Assembly: GCA_022495995.1 (NCBI GenBank)
Contig: JAFEMH010001480.1
Span: 186,001 to 250,000 of the forward strand
Direction of reading: 5' to 3'
Length of the DNA: 64,000 nucleotides
DNA from: Adenophora triphylla var. japonica
Taxonomy: Eukaryota; Streptophyta; Magnoliopsida; Asterales; Campanulaceae
In this document: one piece after another, positions 34,861-45,300 of the stretch
How the letters are laid out: every line of letters starts with the position of its first letter
How positions within the stretch are numbered: the first letter of the stretch is position 1
Notes under the pieces: model-generated
The model's database searches: none
What the model was told of the DNA's origin: nothing
What the model saw: only the letters and a program-made list of their open reading frames with translations
Program-made: the position numbers and the translations under genes

Positions 34861-36106
34861 GCACCTCCAAAGCGAAGAAGCTTCCTTCACAAGTGAAGAT
34901 GGAAAATATAAAGAAGGGATCAAAGCCAAAAACATGATGGCATTAAAATGCCTGGCATCCCATTTCGTCATTCTGGGGGGTATGTTGTACAAGAAGCGCC
35001 ACCAAGGGACACTCCTTCGGTGTGTAAACAAAGAAAAAGCCAGAGAGCTAATGAACGAAGTTCACAACGGAACCTGCGGTCCGCACATGAACGCCCGAGC
35101 ATTGACACACATCATTCTCCGTATGGGATACTATTGGATATCAATGGAAACAGACTGCATCCAGTTCGTCCGAAGCTGCGACAAATGTCAACGGTTCTCC
35201 AACCTCAATCACATTCCTCCTCACGAACTCTATTGCATGACTACGCCATGGCCTTTCGCCACATGGGGAATCGACGTCATCGGCAAGATCACTCCTCCAG
35301 GGAGCAATGGTCACGAGTTCATTTTAGTCGCAGCCGACTACTTCACCAAGTGGGTAGAAGCCATCGTACAAGGTACCGAATTCTAAGAAGGTGGCCGAGT
35401 TCATCCGAGAGAACATCATGTGCCGATACGGAGTGCCCAACGAGATCATCTCCGACAATGGGACTCACTTCAAGGAGATTGTGACCAACTACCGACCGAA
35501 TTCGTAGTCACACGTCACAGTCTTCTCCTTACGTACCACAAACCAATGGTGCAAGAGAGGCAACAACAAGACTCTCGCCATGATAATCGAAAGATGACCA
35601 CTCGCAGGTCGGGATCGGCCCGAAAAGCTACATCTAGCCCTCTCGGGGATACCGAACATCGGCCGAACCGCCACAGGGAGACTCCGTTCGCACTTACCTA
35701 CGGAATGGAAGCGATGTTACCCGTGGAATTGGAAATTCCATCCCTCCGAGTCCTCTTGGAAAACGGGATCAATGAAGTCGAATGGCTATAGAGCCGTCAC
35801 GACGAACTTGCTCTACTCGACGAGCGCAGATTGAAAGCCATGGAACACACTCAAGCCTACCAGAGCAGAATGGCACGAGCATTCGACAAGAAAGTCAAGA
35901 TCCGAGACATCAGAGAAGGCAACTTGGTGCTAAAGGAAAAGCCTCCTACGCAGACCAATCCCCTCGGAAAGTGGGAGCCTACCTGGATAGGACCGTTCGT
36001 GGTACAAAGAATCTTCTCCGGAGGAGCCATGAAGCTAGCAGATTTGGACGGAAACCCTTTCGTTAATCCCGTGAATGGAAGCAAGCTCCGCAGATACTTC
36101 GTTTGA
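34861..36106 (+). pseudogene. Z integrase
   Basis: Zinc-binding region: EVHNGTCGPHMNAR (35059-35100) and CDKCQRFS (35180-35203). Catalytic core: WGIDVIGKI (35266) with the first Asp, LVAADYFTKWVEAI (35326-35370), then NEIISDNGTHFKE in another frame (35438-35475) with the second Asp. The C-terminal part (35831-36103) reads KVKIRDIREGNLVLK...WIGPFVVQRIFSGGAMKLADLDG and ends NGSKLRRYFV with TGA at 36104. Frameshifts near 35385, 35510 and 35790. No chromodomain, as expected for Tat. Confidence 0.85.
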
Positions 36107-36265
36107 GGAAGAGCACGAGTCAACTCTCCTTCCCCATACATCGTCCCCCTCAGTAAATTAAAGTGCTAAAAGAGTAATACCCAACCGGATACATTCCCGC
36201 TAATGATCCGTAAAAACAGGTCGCACTTCTTTTGTCTTTGTTTTCTCAAATTCACCTAAAGTGTC

Positions 36266-36316
36266 GAACTACGGTGACCTGAGCCCCTTAGTCCAATTGT
36301 AAAAGGGGAACGTAGG
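36266..36316 (+). other. Post-pol stem-loop motif (CTACG...CGTAG) in Z
   Basis: CTACG at 36269-36273 pairs with CGTAG at 36311-36315; inside, CCCCTT pairs with AAGGGG. W has the same motif after its coding remnant (47349-47392), and a shorter version precedes each 3' LTR. Confidence 0.6.
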
Positions 36317-36696
36317 CGGCCATCTTTGGTTCGGTCTAAAAAAACAAAAAAATACAATAAGCATCAATTGCTTGTGTTTCGAAAAACTCTTTTCATTTAA
36401 CCTACAAATTCATAACGGTTAAAACATTCTTTGATGAGTTCAAGCACGGTCAACTCTTGACTCGCTACACGCTAGCAAAACTACAATAAAACATTAATCA
36501 ATTAATGTGTCTGCAATGACAGTGGATGGATACTCTGGACAACAAGGTCAACCTAGTTTCCCGTACTAGGTCCTTCATCCTTCTTCCCTTTCCCTTTTCC
36601 CCGGCGAGTGTTCTTCACCTTCGCAGGAAATATTCCGGTAGGCCTTCTACCTGGCTCGGGGACTCTTCCCGACGCCTCCGTCAAGCCTCGCGGCCG
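36317..36696. other. Spacer between post-pol motif and antisense genes
   Basis: No gene. It is the 3' flank of the minus-strand DUF7745-like gene and may contain its polyadenylation signals. The 36526-36717 plus-strand frame is a shadow. Confidence 0.4.
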
Positions 36697-38038
36697 TCAA
36701 CGCAGCCCTTTCTCTAGCTCGTCTCGAGCCGCCTCGCTTCGAGCCATCATCATAGTGCTTTGATTGGCCTCCCGATCAGCACTTGCCACATAATCAGCCA
36801 TGTCATCGCGCACGATTCCCGTGGTTAGCCCGCGCTTCGTCCTCCTCAAGGTCGAGCCGTCTGTGTGATCGGCACCCAACACTCACTCCGTCTCCACAAG
36901 ATAGCCACCTGTGTCTCCCCCATACACTCTTCGTACTCGCCAGATATCGTTGCCGATGCAGTGCCCTCTCTCCGTGAAAGAGAACCCCGGGCAGAAAGGA
37001 CGTGTATTGCCACCACCGGTGATCGCCAATAGCGTCGAAAGATCTTCCATCCGCAAAGATCCCACCTTAAAGGTAGTAGCATAACTCGTATCGGGCCGGT
37101 GGCATCTCGGCCCACTCGCATCGCCGCAGTAACCAATGACGGAATATAGAAAGACGTGCGAGACAGCCCCGCACTCGACAATCAATGCACCCTCCCGAGC
37201 GGTCCTACAAGTCTCAGAATCTCCAATGGGGAACCCACCATCGCAAGTGATGCGCGCAATGTCTCGGCCATCCAGAGCTCCACCACTCGATTGCCCCTAT
37301 CACCAGAGGACGTCGCGAGAAAGACCAAGCGTCACAGACATTGGCACCTCGGGCATCATCTCGCAGCCTCTCCTCAACCACATGGTCGGCATATCGGGAC
37401 TCCCTCCCCACATGTATCGGCTACCGGTCGCCATCCGGCCTATGCCCAGAACGTCTCGCCCAAGACCAATGGCACGATGTCTCCCCACTTCGGCATCGCC
37501 TCACTGTGTCCAAGACATCGTGATGGCACACACCCGAAGATGTGAATGTGAACAAAGTAGCAATTGCGCACGCAGCAAACGCGTCCCATGAAAAGACGCT
37601 CCCCTCGGCTCCGGCAAATCTTTCGGGCAGTCTGAAATGTCAACGTAATCGGTATCCTCAGACAAGCATCCCGTATGCTTCTCCAAATGAGATACCCAAC
37701 AAAGACACTAGCTTCTCAACAGTGGCCATGCCACCAAAGATACGGAAGAACTAGCTGCTCCGTCTCTCAGTCCTCCTGCATGGCCCGGAAATCTTCAAAC
37801 GTAGGAGTGACTTCGTTGTACGAAAAGCCGTACACGTTCCTCCTTACGTCCTGTAACCGAGACGCGGCTCTCAAAAGATCCAACCGCATGAGCTCCTTCA
37901 AAGCCCAAACAGATTTAATCCCGTAATGCCCTTCGAAAAACCTTTTGTTCTCGCCTCGTGTGGTTCCGTACTCCACGACCGAAAGTTGTCCAAATATCGC
38001 TCTTGCATCCGAGACGATAACTTGGGAAAGGGAGCCAT
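36697..38038 (-). pseudogene. DUF7745-like antisense gene of Z
   Basis: Minus strand, start ATG at 38036-38038 (MAPFPKLSSRMQERYLDNF). The region read at 37976-37767 (YGIKSVWALKELMRLDLLRAASRL, then EVTPTFEDFRAM) resembles the N-terminus of plant retrotransposon-linked DUF7745 proteins, where a helix precedes a TPT-x-EE/D motif. Further segments (37185-36883) read VFLYSVIGYCGDASGP and CIGNDIWRVRRVY in changed frames. The C-terminus (36882-36697) is a charged helix, MMMARSEAARDELEKGL. Several frameshifts. Function unknown; the family name is from memory of its pattern. Confidence 0.5.
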
Positions 38039-38140
38039 GTCGAAGGTGAAGAAAACCTTAAGAAAGGGAAAGAAATTCAGCCGGATGAACAAAGCAATGC
38101 GCAGCTTTTCTCACCAATTGCAAAGCCGAAACCGCAATTT

Positions 38141-38176
38141 AAAGAATCTGGAAATTCGGTTCTAGTCCGGCCGACT
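38141..38176 (-). promoter_or_regulatory. Promoter module of the DUF7745-like gene
   Basis: GAATCTGGAAATTC at 38144-38157, six bases, then the palindrome-like AGTCCGGCCGACT at 38164-38176. A TTTAAA lies on the gene-proximal side (38138-38143), about 100 bp from the ATG. The same word, spacing and palindrome occur upstream of the PMD gene (41288-41322). Confidence 0.6.
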
Positions 38177-39751
38177 CCCTCTCGCAGCTGACTTGGTCAA
38201 CTCTGCAGCCTACCGCCTTAAAATTGGAAACATTTCCAAACCATGCCCTGTTCACTCCTATGAAATCTGCGTGCTCGCCCCCGATTTTATTCAACCAATG
38301 TCAATATCCCTTCCGCCCCTGCTCGTGCAACAAAGTGCAAATAATTAAAAATTAGTGCATACATGCTTAATTTTTGACCCGTTCAATTTTTAATGCATTT
38401 CTCTTTTTATTTATTTTTGATTAACCTATTTGCTTATTTGCCGAAAATAATGTAAGGTGATCATAGAATAAATATGCGAAATGTGTTCCGCCCCACGGGC
38501 GCCTTTTTGCAAATACAGCTTCAAATCAAAATTTGTTCCCGACAAATACATGCATTTTGTCTAAACAAAGCAAGAAAGAAAGAAAGCAAGAAAAGGGGGC
38601 TACTCGAGTCCCGCTCGTCATCCGTACACTCGACGTACCGCTCCGCCGCCGCCGGATCCGTCGCAAACAGAACTCGCCGAACTCCTCCAAGGGAATAGGC
38701 AAAGGGCCTCCTCGGAGTACGCGAACTCGAGGAATCCTCTCTCGCGCCCGAGTGCGCGTAAGAAGGAGCTCCAAATCCAGCCATTCCGCCCGCGAACCGG
38801 CCGAACCCCGTAAAGTCCTCCCCACCTGGCCGTGGGAGCAGGCGAATCTCTCGGCCTAGACGACCCCCGATCACGGACGTCCACGCTCCTCCGGAACCGC
38901 ACCGCATGAACTCCACGAGCCTCCTAGCGTAGGCGGACCACTCCGTCCACCACCTCATGGCTTCATTGTACGTACGGCCGGATACTGCGAACCAGAAAGT
39001 CAACAGAAAGCAAGGTAAAGTACAGATGCATCATGTGCGTAATACTACTATCAAATGCGTAAAATAAAAAAGGTGCTCACCGAAGCATTGGGGTCCGCCC
39101 CGTATCGTGGTCTCGGCTCGGCCGGAGCGGGATCACAAGTCGCCTACGCGAACCGGCCCAGCCCTCGTACGCTAGCTTAGCTCGCGGGACCGGAAAATCT
39201 CGAGGACCTCCAGTGGACCTCGCCTCTCTATGCCGTACTGCGGGTTCCTCGGCCTCATCCTCAAGAAAACATCGTAGGCGGCCCCGCTATGATGTACTCG
39301 GTGTAGTACATGCCCCTGTAGGTACCCCTCCGGCTCATCAATCGGTATCTCCTGGGATGCTTTGCATGTACAAAGGAGGATCCACCGGCACCAAGGGAAG
39401 AGACCCTGCCTATGCCGACGAGTCACCCTCTCCCCAAATACATGGCGTCACGGTGAAGTCCCACCAGAGCTTCCGCCGCCGTGTAGTCTCGCCGGCAACC
39501 GCACCGCGACATGATCGAACCTACTCCACCGTGTCACTGGATCCTCTCGCAGAACTCCCGGTTCAGCGCCGGAGATATCTCCTCGTATGACACTCGAGTG
39601 CCAACTCTCGAAGAGACCGCCCTCTTCGCCTTCTTCGCCAAACCAAGCATGGCAGGGGAACGAGGGACGGTACGGCTCCTTGATGTCCCAAGCTCGCGGA
39701 CCGAACACATCGTAGCACCGCACCCGCCAAGAGAATGGAAAGTTATGTCGC

Positions 39752-39815
39752 CTACAAAGCGTATACATACGAGTACATAAAAGAGGCAAGGAAGAGAAAA
39801 AGTACGTGAACTTAC
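39752..39815 (-). other. Predicted intron 2 of the Z PMD gene
   Basis: Donor GAT|GTAAGT and acceptor GCTTTGTAG|GCG on the minus strand, with a pyrimidine-rich interior. 64 bp is short for a plant intron. Position matches the 79-bp intron in V's gene (7633-7711). Confidence 0.55.
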
Positions 39816-40508
39816 ATCCAAGACAGCGTAAGCGGCTAAATGAGTGCTCCTCTCCCGCGAGAACTCCGTCCGGGGAGTGGTAAAGCTCGGCCAGTCCAGC
39901 CTCCCCACGCGAACCCTCTCACGGCATCCAAGTCTACCAAATGACCCGAGCAAAGGGAAGTGACAAGACGTGTCGAAGTCGGGAATAAAGTCGGCGAGCC
40001 GCAAACCAAAGGAACCCTCGAGCGGATGCTCCGCGGTCATCCTCAAGGACCCGGCCCGGATAAGCGGCGACACCTTCCCTCAAATGATTCTCCATTGGCC
40101 TGTACCGAATGCCTAAGCCCCCGGCATCGGTAATATCAAAACCCAAAGAGCCCGCATAACCGCTCCGGGTGTAACCATCAACCCACACCCGGCGTGTTGC
40201 CATAAGTCGGCAACCCGGTGATAGCGGCAAAATCCGTGGGAGTCACCGTCGCCTCCCCATCTGAAATGGAAAGTGTGGGTCGTATCCCACCAGTACTCGC
40301 TCAGCGCGACATACATGGACCTGCCCCTCGGCGTATCAGCTGTCGCAGCTACGGCACTGATAAACCCAGCCAACCCGGAGTCCAGCACCAGCTGTCGCGG
40401 ACTCCTCTCTCCCTCTCAAGCCACGTCCGGGATAATGCCCCACAATGCCTGCACCGCCTCAAAGGCACCTCGACTCTTTTGGTTGTGAGTATCAACCTCC
40501 CCTGTCCC

Positions 40509-40998
40509 CTGCAGACAAACAAGACGAAAGCAACGTCAACAGAAGTGCACCAACGCATGTCAAAAGGATGCAATGCAGATACGGTTCTCATTCATTTCCT
40601 ACGTATATTCAAATCATTTCGAAAACTCCGTCGAATCCGGAACTTTCAAAACATTTCGAAAACTCCGTCGAATCCGGAACTTTCAAAACATTTCGAAAAC
40701 TCCGTCGAATCCGGAACTTTCAAATTCTTTTGAATTTTTCGAAAATTTCGCTCCGTCCCGAATTAAAGCTACTTTAATTTTGGAAAATGCATCTAGACAT
40801 GGAATTTTGCAACCAAAATTTTTATGTCATCCACCCATAGTGTCAATTGAACTACATCCTAGTCAATTTCGACAAAGGCTCATAGCAAAGTCAAAAGCCC
40901 CAATTCGGGCACCAAAATCCCTAAGTTCATTCCTAACAAATTTCTAACATTTAAAGAATGCACATTCTTAAAATTAATGGAATTTGTAGGAAACTTAC
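40509..40998 (-). other. Predicted intron 1 of the Z PMD gene, with a 37-bp tandem repeat
   Basis: Canonical donor CAA|GTAAGT and a strong acceptor TTGTTTGTCTGCAG|GGG on the minus strand. Both exons join in phase 0, giving an open frame into the PMD. Three copies of a 37-bp unit (core CTCCGTCGAATCCGGAAC) lie at 40626-40736 within it. Confidence 0.65.
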
Positions 40999-41287
40999 TT
41001 GTCTCTCGATCCCTCCCTTGGAGTTGTGGCGGTCCCTCGCCGGATAAAACTCCGCCGGATTCAATGGAAGAGTAGTGGTTCGAATGGTCCGAACCAATCG
41101 AGTTCTTTCGTCATCGGTCCTTCCGTGGCGAGCCATTGGTCCTCCTTCACCCTCCATAGAAAATTTCCTTCACAAATTCGAGCAAACCTTGCAATTTGGG
41201 TTGGAATTTTTCTCTCTTTTCTCTCCTCTCTCGCCGGCAACAATGGAAGAAAATGGCCTCTTCCTTCCCCAGCCTCGGCATTAAAAA

Positions 41288-41331
41288 GGAATCTGGAAAT
41301 TCAGTAAAAGTCCGACCGGACTCTTACTGCA
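41288..41331 (-). promoter_or_regulatory. Promoter module of the Z PMD antisense gene
   Basis: GGAATCTGGAAATTC at 41288-41302, six bases, then the palindrome AGTCCGACCGGACT at 41309-41322. 41309-41331 matches the Z LTR promoter site (22540-22562) with two mismatches. A TTTTTAA lies on the gene side (41281-41287), about 125 bp from the ATG. Confidence 0.62.
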
Positions 41332-41589
41332 CCAGGAAAATTTTTGCCCCTTTTGCCCCTCAACTTTTGGCAGTTTCAATTTTACCACTTTTGGCCCCCA
41401 AAAGTGTAAAATTTCCCCCAGTTAGACATTTCTAACACCCCATCCCCCGAGGATAAATCAAAGTTAGTTTTCACTAACGCTCGTCTCCTGACGTTAAATT
41501 CAGTCCAGTTGACATTTGACATTCCAACGTTCAACCATGTCTCCGGACATTCCAAGTTACTATTCCGTCTCCTGACGTTAAAATTTAAT
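41332..41589. other. Z 3' region, no gene
   Basis: AT-rich with CTGACGTTAAA words repeated near 41490 and 41571 that grade into the following tandem array. Nothing coding. Confidence 0.4.
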
Positions 41590-42010
41590 AATGGTCTTCA
41601 CCATTAAATCCTTAATCGCGACCTTTCACGGTCCGATTTCAAGTCTCAATCGCGACCTTTCACGGTCCGATTTCAAGTCTCGATCGCGACCTTTCACGGT
41701 CCGATTCCAAGTCTCAACCGCGACCTTTCACGGTCCGATTCCAAGTCTCAATCGCGACCTTTCACGGTCCGATTCCAAGTCTCAATCGCGACCTTTCACG
41801 GTCCGATTCCAAGTCTCAATCGCGACCTTTCACGGTCCGATTTCAATCCTCAATCGCGACCTTTCACGGTCCGATTCCAATTCTCAATCGCGACCTTTCA
41901 CAGTCCGATTTCAAAGTCTTAACCGCGACCTTTCACGGTCCGATTTCAATCCCCCATCTTGACCTTTCACGGTCCGATTTCAAACAGTCAATCCCGACCT
42001 TCGCGGTCCG
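41590..42010 (+). repeat. 34-bp tandem array in the Z 3' UTR
   Basis: About 11-12 copies of a 34-bp unit (core CGCGACCTTTCACGGTCCGA), with few substitutions, decaying at the right edge. CGGTCCG and the flanking CTTTCACGG are fixed. It lies between the antisense PMD gene and the 3' LTR. Confidence 0.88.
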
Positions 42011-42442
42011 ACCTCCACTCTCCTATCGAGACCTTCGCTGTTCGTCTTCCCGGCAACAGCAATAAGCCCGAACCCCAAGGCACGAACGCCTTGCAACAAT
42101 CCCTCTTCGGCCATCCTCGTAAGTCCGAACACCTTTTCACTTCAGCAAGTGAACATTCATCTCCCCGGCCGCCAGTCGTAAGCCCGATCGCTCATCCCCA
42201 GCAGGATAAAACTGGCAACAGCAATAAGCCCAGCACCCAAGGCACGAACGCCCTCGTCAGCATCGCAACTCCGGTTTGAGGCGCCACACGCCCTCGAAGG
42301 TTTCAGAAGTCCCAGGTTCAGACGCCTCCTAACAGTCTCCATTCAGGTACAGGTACCTCGCGAATGGTCTCATCCAGGTTTAGACGCCTCCTAACAGTCT
42401 CGCTCAGGTCAAGGTCCCCATGCGTGGCCCTTGCCCCTTTTC

Positions 42443-42481
42443 GAACTACGATCGGCTTGATTCCCGCTCGGGATACGTAGG
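42443..42481 (+). other. Pre-LTR stem-loop motif in Z
   Basis: GAACTACG (42443-42450), then ATTCCC-GCTC-GGGAT as an inner hairpin, then ACGTAGG. Outer pairs CTACG with CGTAG. The same motif precedes the W and Y 3' LTRs. Confidence 0.65.
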
Positions 42482-42610
42482 AATCCTTTTCGCTAAGGGT
42501 CCAGCCAGCTGACCGCTCAGGTCTCTTTCAAAGTAAGCCATCCCGATTTGGATCCTTATCTTTTTCAACGACCCCACCTCCTTCGGAGGAGACGTCGCTG
42601 AGGGGCTAAC
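42482..42610 (+). other. Z end of 3' UTR and polypurine tract
   Basis: Conserved ACCCCACCTCC...GACGTCGCTGAGGGGCT before the LTR. GAGGGGC is the likely polypurine tract. Y (55430-55464) and W (52690-52725) have the same arrangement. Confidence 0.6.
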
Positions 42611-42855
42611 TATAAGTACCCAAATCCGGATCGTCCAAATCCGTCAGAAAGTTAACCAAAATCCGTTAACTGGCCCGCTCCAGGTTAACCGGAACTCGTT
42701 AAACTCCCCGTTCCTATGCCAACGAGACATTCCGAGACTGCCCCGTGCATCCCGACGTCGAACCGTACTTAGCACGTGTCATCTCACGTAAAAGTATGGC
42801 TTTCTCTGAAAAACGCATTTTCCGGCACTTTCCGGGGGCGTTTCAGACATTTCCT
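42611..42855 (+). repeat. Z 3' LTR, first 245 bp only
   Basis: Aligns with the start of the Z 5' LTR (TATAAGTACCC here, TGTAAGTACCC there). Homology stops at TCCT (42852-42855), where W LTR sequence begins. Confidence 0.85.
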
Positions 42856-43100
42856 CATTTCCCAGTCGGCGCCCCGGAGCTGATTGAAGACTCCCTATAC
42901 CGACGGGGTATAGGGAGGTGTGGATCTACGAGGGTAACGCTCTAATCCTCTTTCTCTATTTTCAACGTATATATCTATATTGTGTGCTGGGAATTGTTTG
43001 ACTTCGGATTGGTTGAACTTGTTTTGTTTAGTCTCTAAATGATATATCCATTTTCATGATGTTGTGTTTTTGGTTGTCCATGTATTGAATGCTTTAAGTA

Positions 43101-43127
43101 GAGTGTGGATTCTCAATATCCACACTC
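43101..43127 (+). other. Covarying LTR hairpin in W
   Basis: GAGTGTGGAT pairs with ATCCACACTC, 7-nt loop. It differs from the U copy by a G-C for A-T exchange within the stem. W's 3' LTR copy is at 53947-53973. Confidence 0.55.
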
Positions 43128-43517
43128 ATTTGAAGTAATTGTACCGATCTCAGTTATCTTGTGGCTGAATCTGTTGTTGATAATTTTTGATGTCATTTTG
43201 ATCATCTTCGTTTGAGTTAGGAGGTGATGGCCTTCATTATGACCCAAAATGTGTGGTCATTCATATTTGGCCATCAACGCCATATGATCCTCCCACAATA
43301 CTCGTTTGTTACTGTCGTTGCTTGAGTTAGGAAGCGAGGGTCCTTTAATTGTGACCCAAGAGATGTGTTTACTCACATTGGGTCACCAGAACCCCATGAC
43401 CTTCCCATAATACTCTTTATCTCATTATCTTCATTGTTCTAGTTAGCTTCTTAGCTTTAGAATGATATTGGTGGCATTACCACTCCCCTTTGTAGAGACA
43501 GTCTGAGCATGGCTTCC

Positions 43518-43603
43518 TGTGTCATACGACATCCGCGCTCCTGGGTAATCCTGTGTCGTGTGACACCCAAAGCCCTGAGCAGTCATGTGTCGTATGACAC
43601 CCC
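43518..43603. promoter_or_regulatory. W LTR palindromes of TGTGTCRYRYGACAC type
   Basis: Three sites (about 43518-43533, 43552-43568, 43587-43603) with centres ATAC, GTGT and GTAT. The 3' LTR repeats them at 54363-54447, and another is near the 3' LTR start (about 52858-52873). Two more are in the W leader (44260-44278 and 44292-44309). Confidence 0.55.
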
Positions 43604-43997
43604 TGGCCCTGGACAGACTACCTCAATCCATTGCCTTGTAATTCACTTTCATCAATTGTAAGTGGTATGTGGCCTCCCACAGTAAAAGGCTCACAAGATA
43701 TAATCCCTCATTCTGATTAATAAAGTAAAACATCAAATGCATTTTATTACATATATCGTCTCACACAATTGCACACACTTTTGAATGGTCTTGAATGTTG
43801 AACATAGAAAGACTCGTCTACGGACGAGGCGTGTCGGGTGAACTCTCAAGTTCTTCCCAACACGTAACCTGACCCCCGGACCCATTTTCTCTTAAAAAGG
43901 TTTTTCAATGTTTTCCTTAAAAACGGCGTGGAGACTCCCAAAGATAAATTCATATTTTATCTTTTACATTTATCTTTTTCGGCGAGCGTTCATTCAG

Positions 43998-44015
43998 TGG
44001 CGACTCCGCTGGGGA
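43998..44015 (+). other. W primer binding site
   Basis: TGGCGACTCCGCTGGGGA, one base after the LTR end CATTCA. Same tRNA-Arg-type site as Y and Z. Confidence 0.85.
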
Positions 44016-45300
44016 CTTGAAACCTATTTTCAAAAGTGGGTCAAACTTTCGTGATTGTTCAACATTCACTTCTTTCATATATGTGTGCTTTGTTATGTGA
44101 CATAATATGTGTATAAATGCATTTAGTGCTTTTTTTTATTCCCTCCCCTCCTTGGCTTCCTGCTTTATTGCATTAGGTGCTTGGGGCTGATATTTTGCAT
44201 TGTGCTTGGGGGCTGGGACTGGTCCCGATTTATTGTTCAGATTATGATGTGACCCCTTATGTCACGTGACACAATTGACCTCATCACTCCTGTGTCACGC
44301 GACATAAGTGGTCAATTTGCAGGATTTGATTTCTGGTACAGGTTGTGATTGTGGGGCAGTCCCCCATGATCAAATTATTGATCCCTGATTATTATACTCT
44401 GTGGGGTGTGTGTGTTATTTTCCATTTCATCCCCTTTTCGAAAAAAAAAAAATTCCTAGAAAATACCTTCACACTACTCGCACGCTACCCGCACATAGAG
44501 TTAGAACCCGGGAGTGTACGGACGGCATCGCGGACAGTGACGTGTTTCGCTTACACTTGAGCGCCTGAAGTCCTCCTAGCCTGTGGAGTCAGCCAACACT
44601 TGTCCGTGACACACTTTCTACCGTGACCGGTTGTTATTTGGCCAAATACTTTTCAAAACACTTTCCAAACTCGGTTTTCAAAATTTTCTCACAAAGTTCG
44701 AGTCATACTTTGTCTCCAAAATCTTGGCATACTCTCCCTCTTCATGTCGAAATTACGACATAACTCAACGTGAGTACACGTCAAAATCTTGGCATGTCTC
44801 GACGTAGGTACATGTCGATTTCTCGATTTGGCTTCGCATGAGGTCATGACGCGTTTTCGACATGTGCTAACGCGAGACCATGTCGAATCTTTTGACACAT
44901 ACAAACGAGAGGTTGTGCCAAAATTTTGCCATGAAGCGACGAGAGGCCATATCGGATTTTCGAGTCAAAAAGAGGAGAGGTCATGCCGAATTTTTCCCAG
45001 GATTTTACCTGCAAATTGCCGTCTCGTACACTCAAACGTACTTTCGACCCTCTCTCCTCCCGAGTCAAGACGCTGACTTGGACTTGGTTTTGAAAATATT
45101 GAGTTTGACTTGTTTTGACTTGTATGCCCATAGGTCCGTTTTGCCTTTTGATTGGTGGGTTCCACATGCCCTATATGACCTCTGTCGGGATTGTCCGGCC
45201 CGGGAGTGCAATACCGGCGGAACCCACTAGTCCAGGAATAGCGTAGAATGCGAAAAAGAAGGTTTCCCCCTTTTCCAACCATTCTTAGGACTAATAAAAA
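44016..45300 (+). other. W untranslated leader
   Basis: Non-coding. Two palindromes at 44260-44309, a segment (44323-44405) that recurs inverted at 48468-48563, a CACACTACTCGCACGCTACCCGCAC-like block near 44472 matching the Y and Z leaders, then six or so diverged repeats of GAGGTCATG...GAA..TTTTG (44700-45000) ending GAGAGGTCATGCCGAA. The conserved GCGAAAAAGAAG...TTTTCCAACC...TTAGGACT block closes it at 45250-45292. Confidence 0.65.

Larger units (their letters stand above)
38521..41157 (-). pseudogene. PMD (plant mobile domain) antisense gene of Z, multi-exon
   Basis: Minus strand. Exon 1 (41157-40999) starts MEGEGGPMARHGRTDD and contains AEFYP. Intron 1 is 40509-40998. Exon 2 (40508-39816) encodes SRGAFEAVQALWGIIPDVA, RSPRQLVLDSGLAGF and the PMD signature YWWDTTHTFHFRWG (40257-40298), then a shifted TDFAAITGL-like stretch. 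Intron 2 is 39752-39815. Exon 3 begins with WRVRCYDVFGPRAWDIKEP. The C-terminal part (about 39003-38600) includes YNEAMRWWTEWSAYARRLVEFM. An in-frame TGA near 40426 and several frameshifts inactivate it. The 38521-38620 end is uncertain. V's gene shares domain, exon plan and orientation. Confidence 0.72.
22049..42855 (+). mobile_element. Element Z: Ogre-like Tat retrotransposon with two antisense genes
   Basis: 5' LTR 22049-24121, tRNA-Arg-type primer site, leader, gag, two protease-like segments, RT, RNase H, second RNase H, integrase, then two minus-strand genes, tandem repeats and the first 245 bp of the 3' LTR (42611-42855). The rest of the 3' LTR was lost when Z was joined to W. The left flank is CATGG (22044-22048); the matching right flank is gone. 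All ORFs are broken. Confidence 0.85.
42856..43996 (+). repeat. W 5' LTR, last 1.1 kb
   Basis: Matches 53702-54843. Contains the hairpin CTCCCTATACC...GGTATAGGGAG (42888-42914), the covarying hairpin (43101-43127), a two-fold block on TTTGAGTTAGGAGGTGATGG and its relative (43208 and 43323), three palindromes, and the end CGTTCATTCA. Confidence 0.88.

Noticed and set aside
36526..37754. Plus-strand frames opposite the DUF7745-like gene
   Set aside because: Shadows of the minus-strand gene; the recognisable residues are on the minus strand.
41959..42279. 106-codon frame near the Z 3' UTR array
   Set aside because: Starts in the 34-bp array and runs into the non-coding 3' UTR; no domain.
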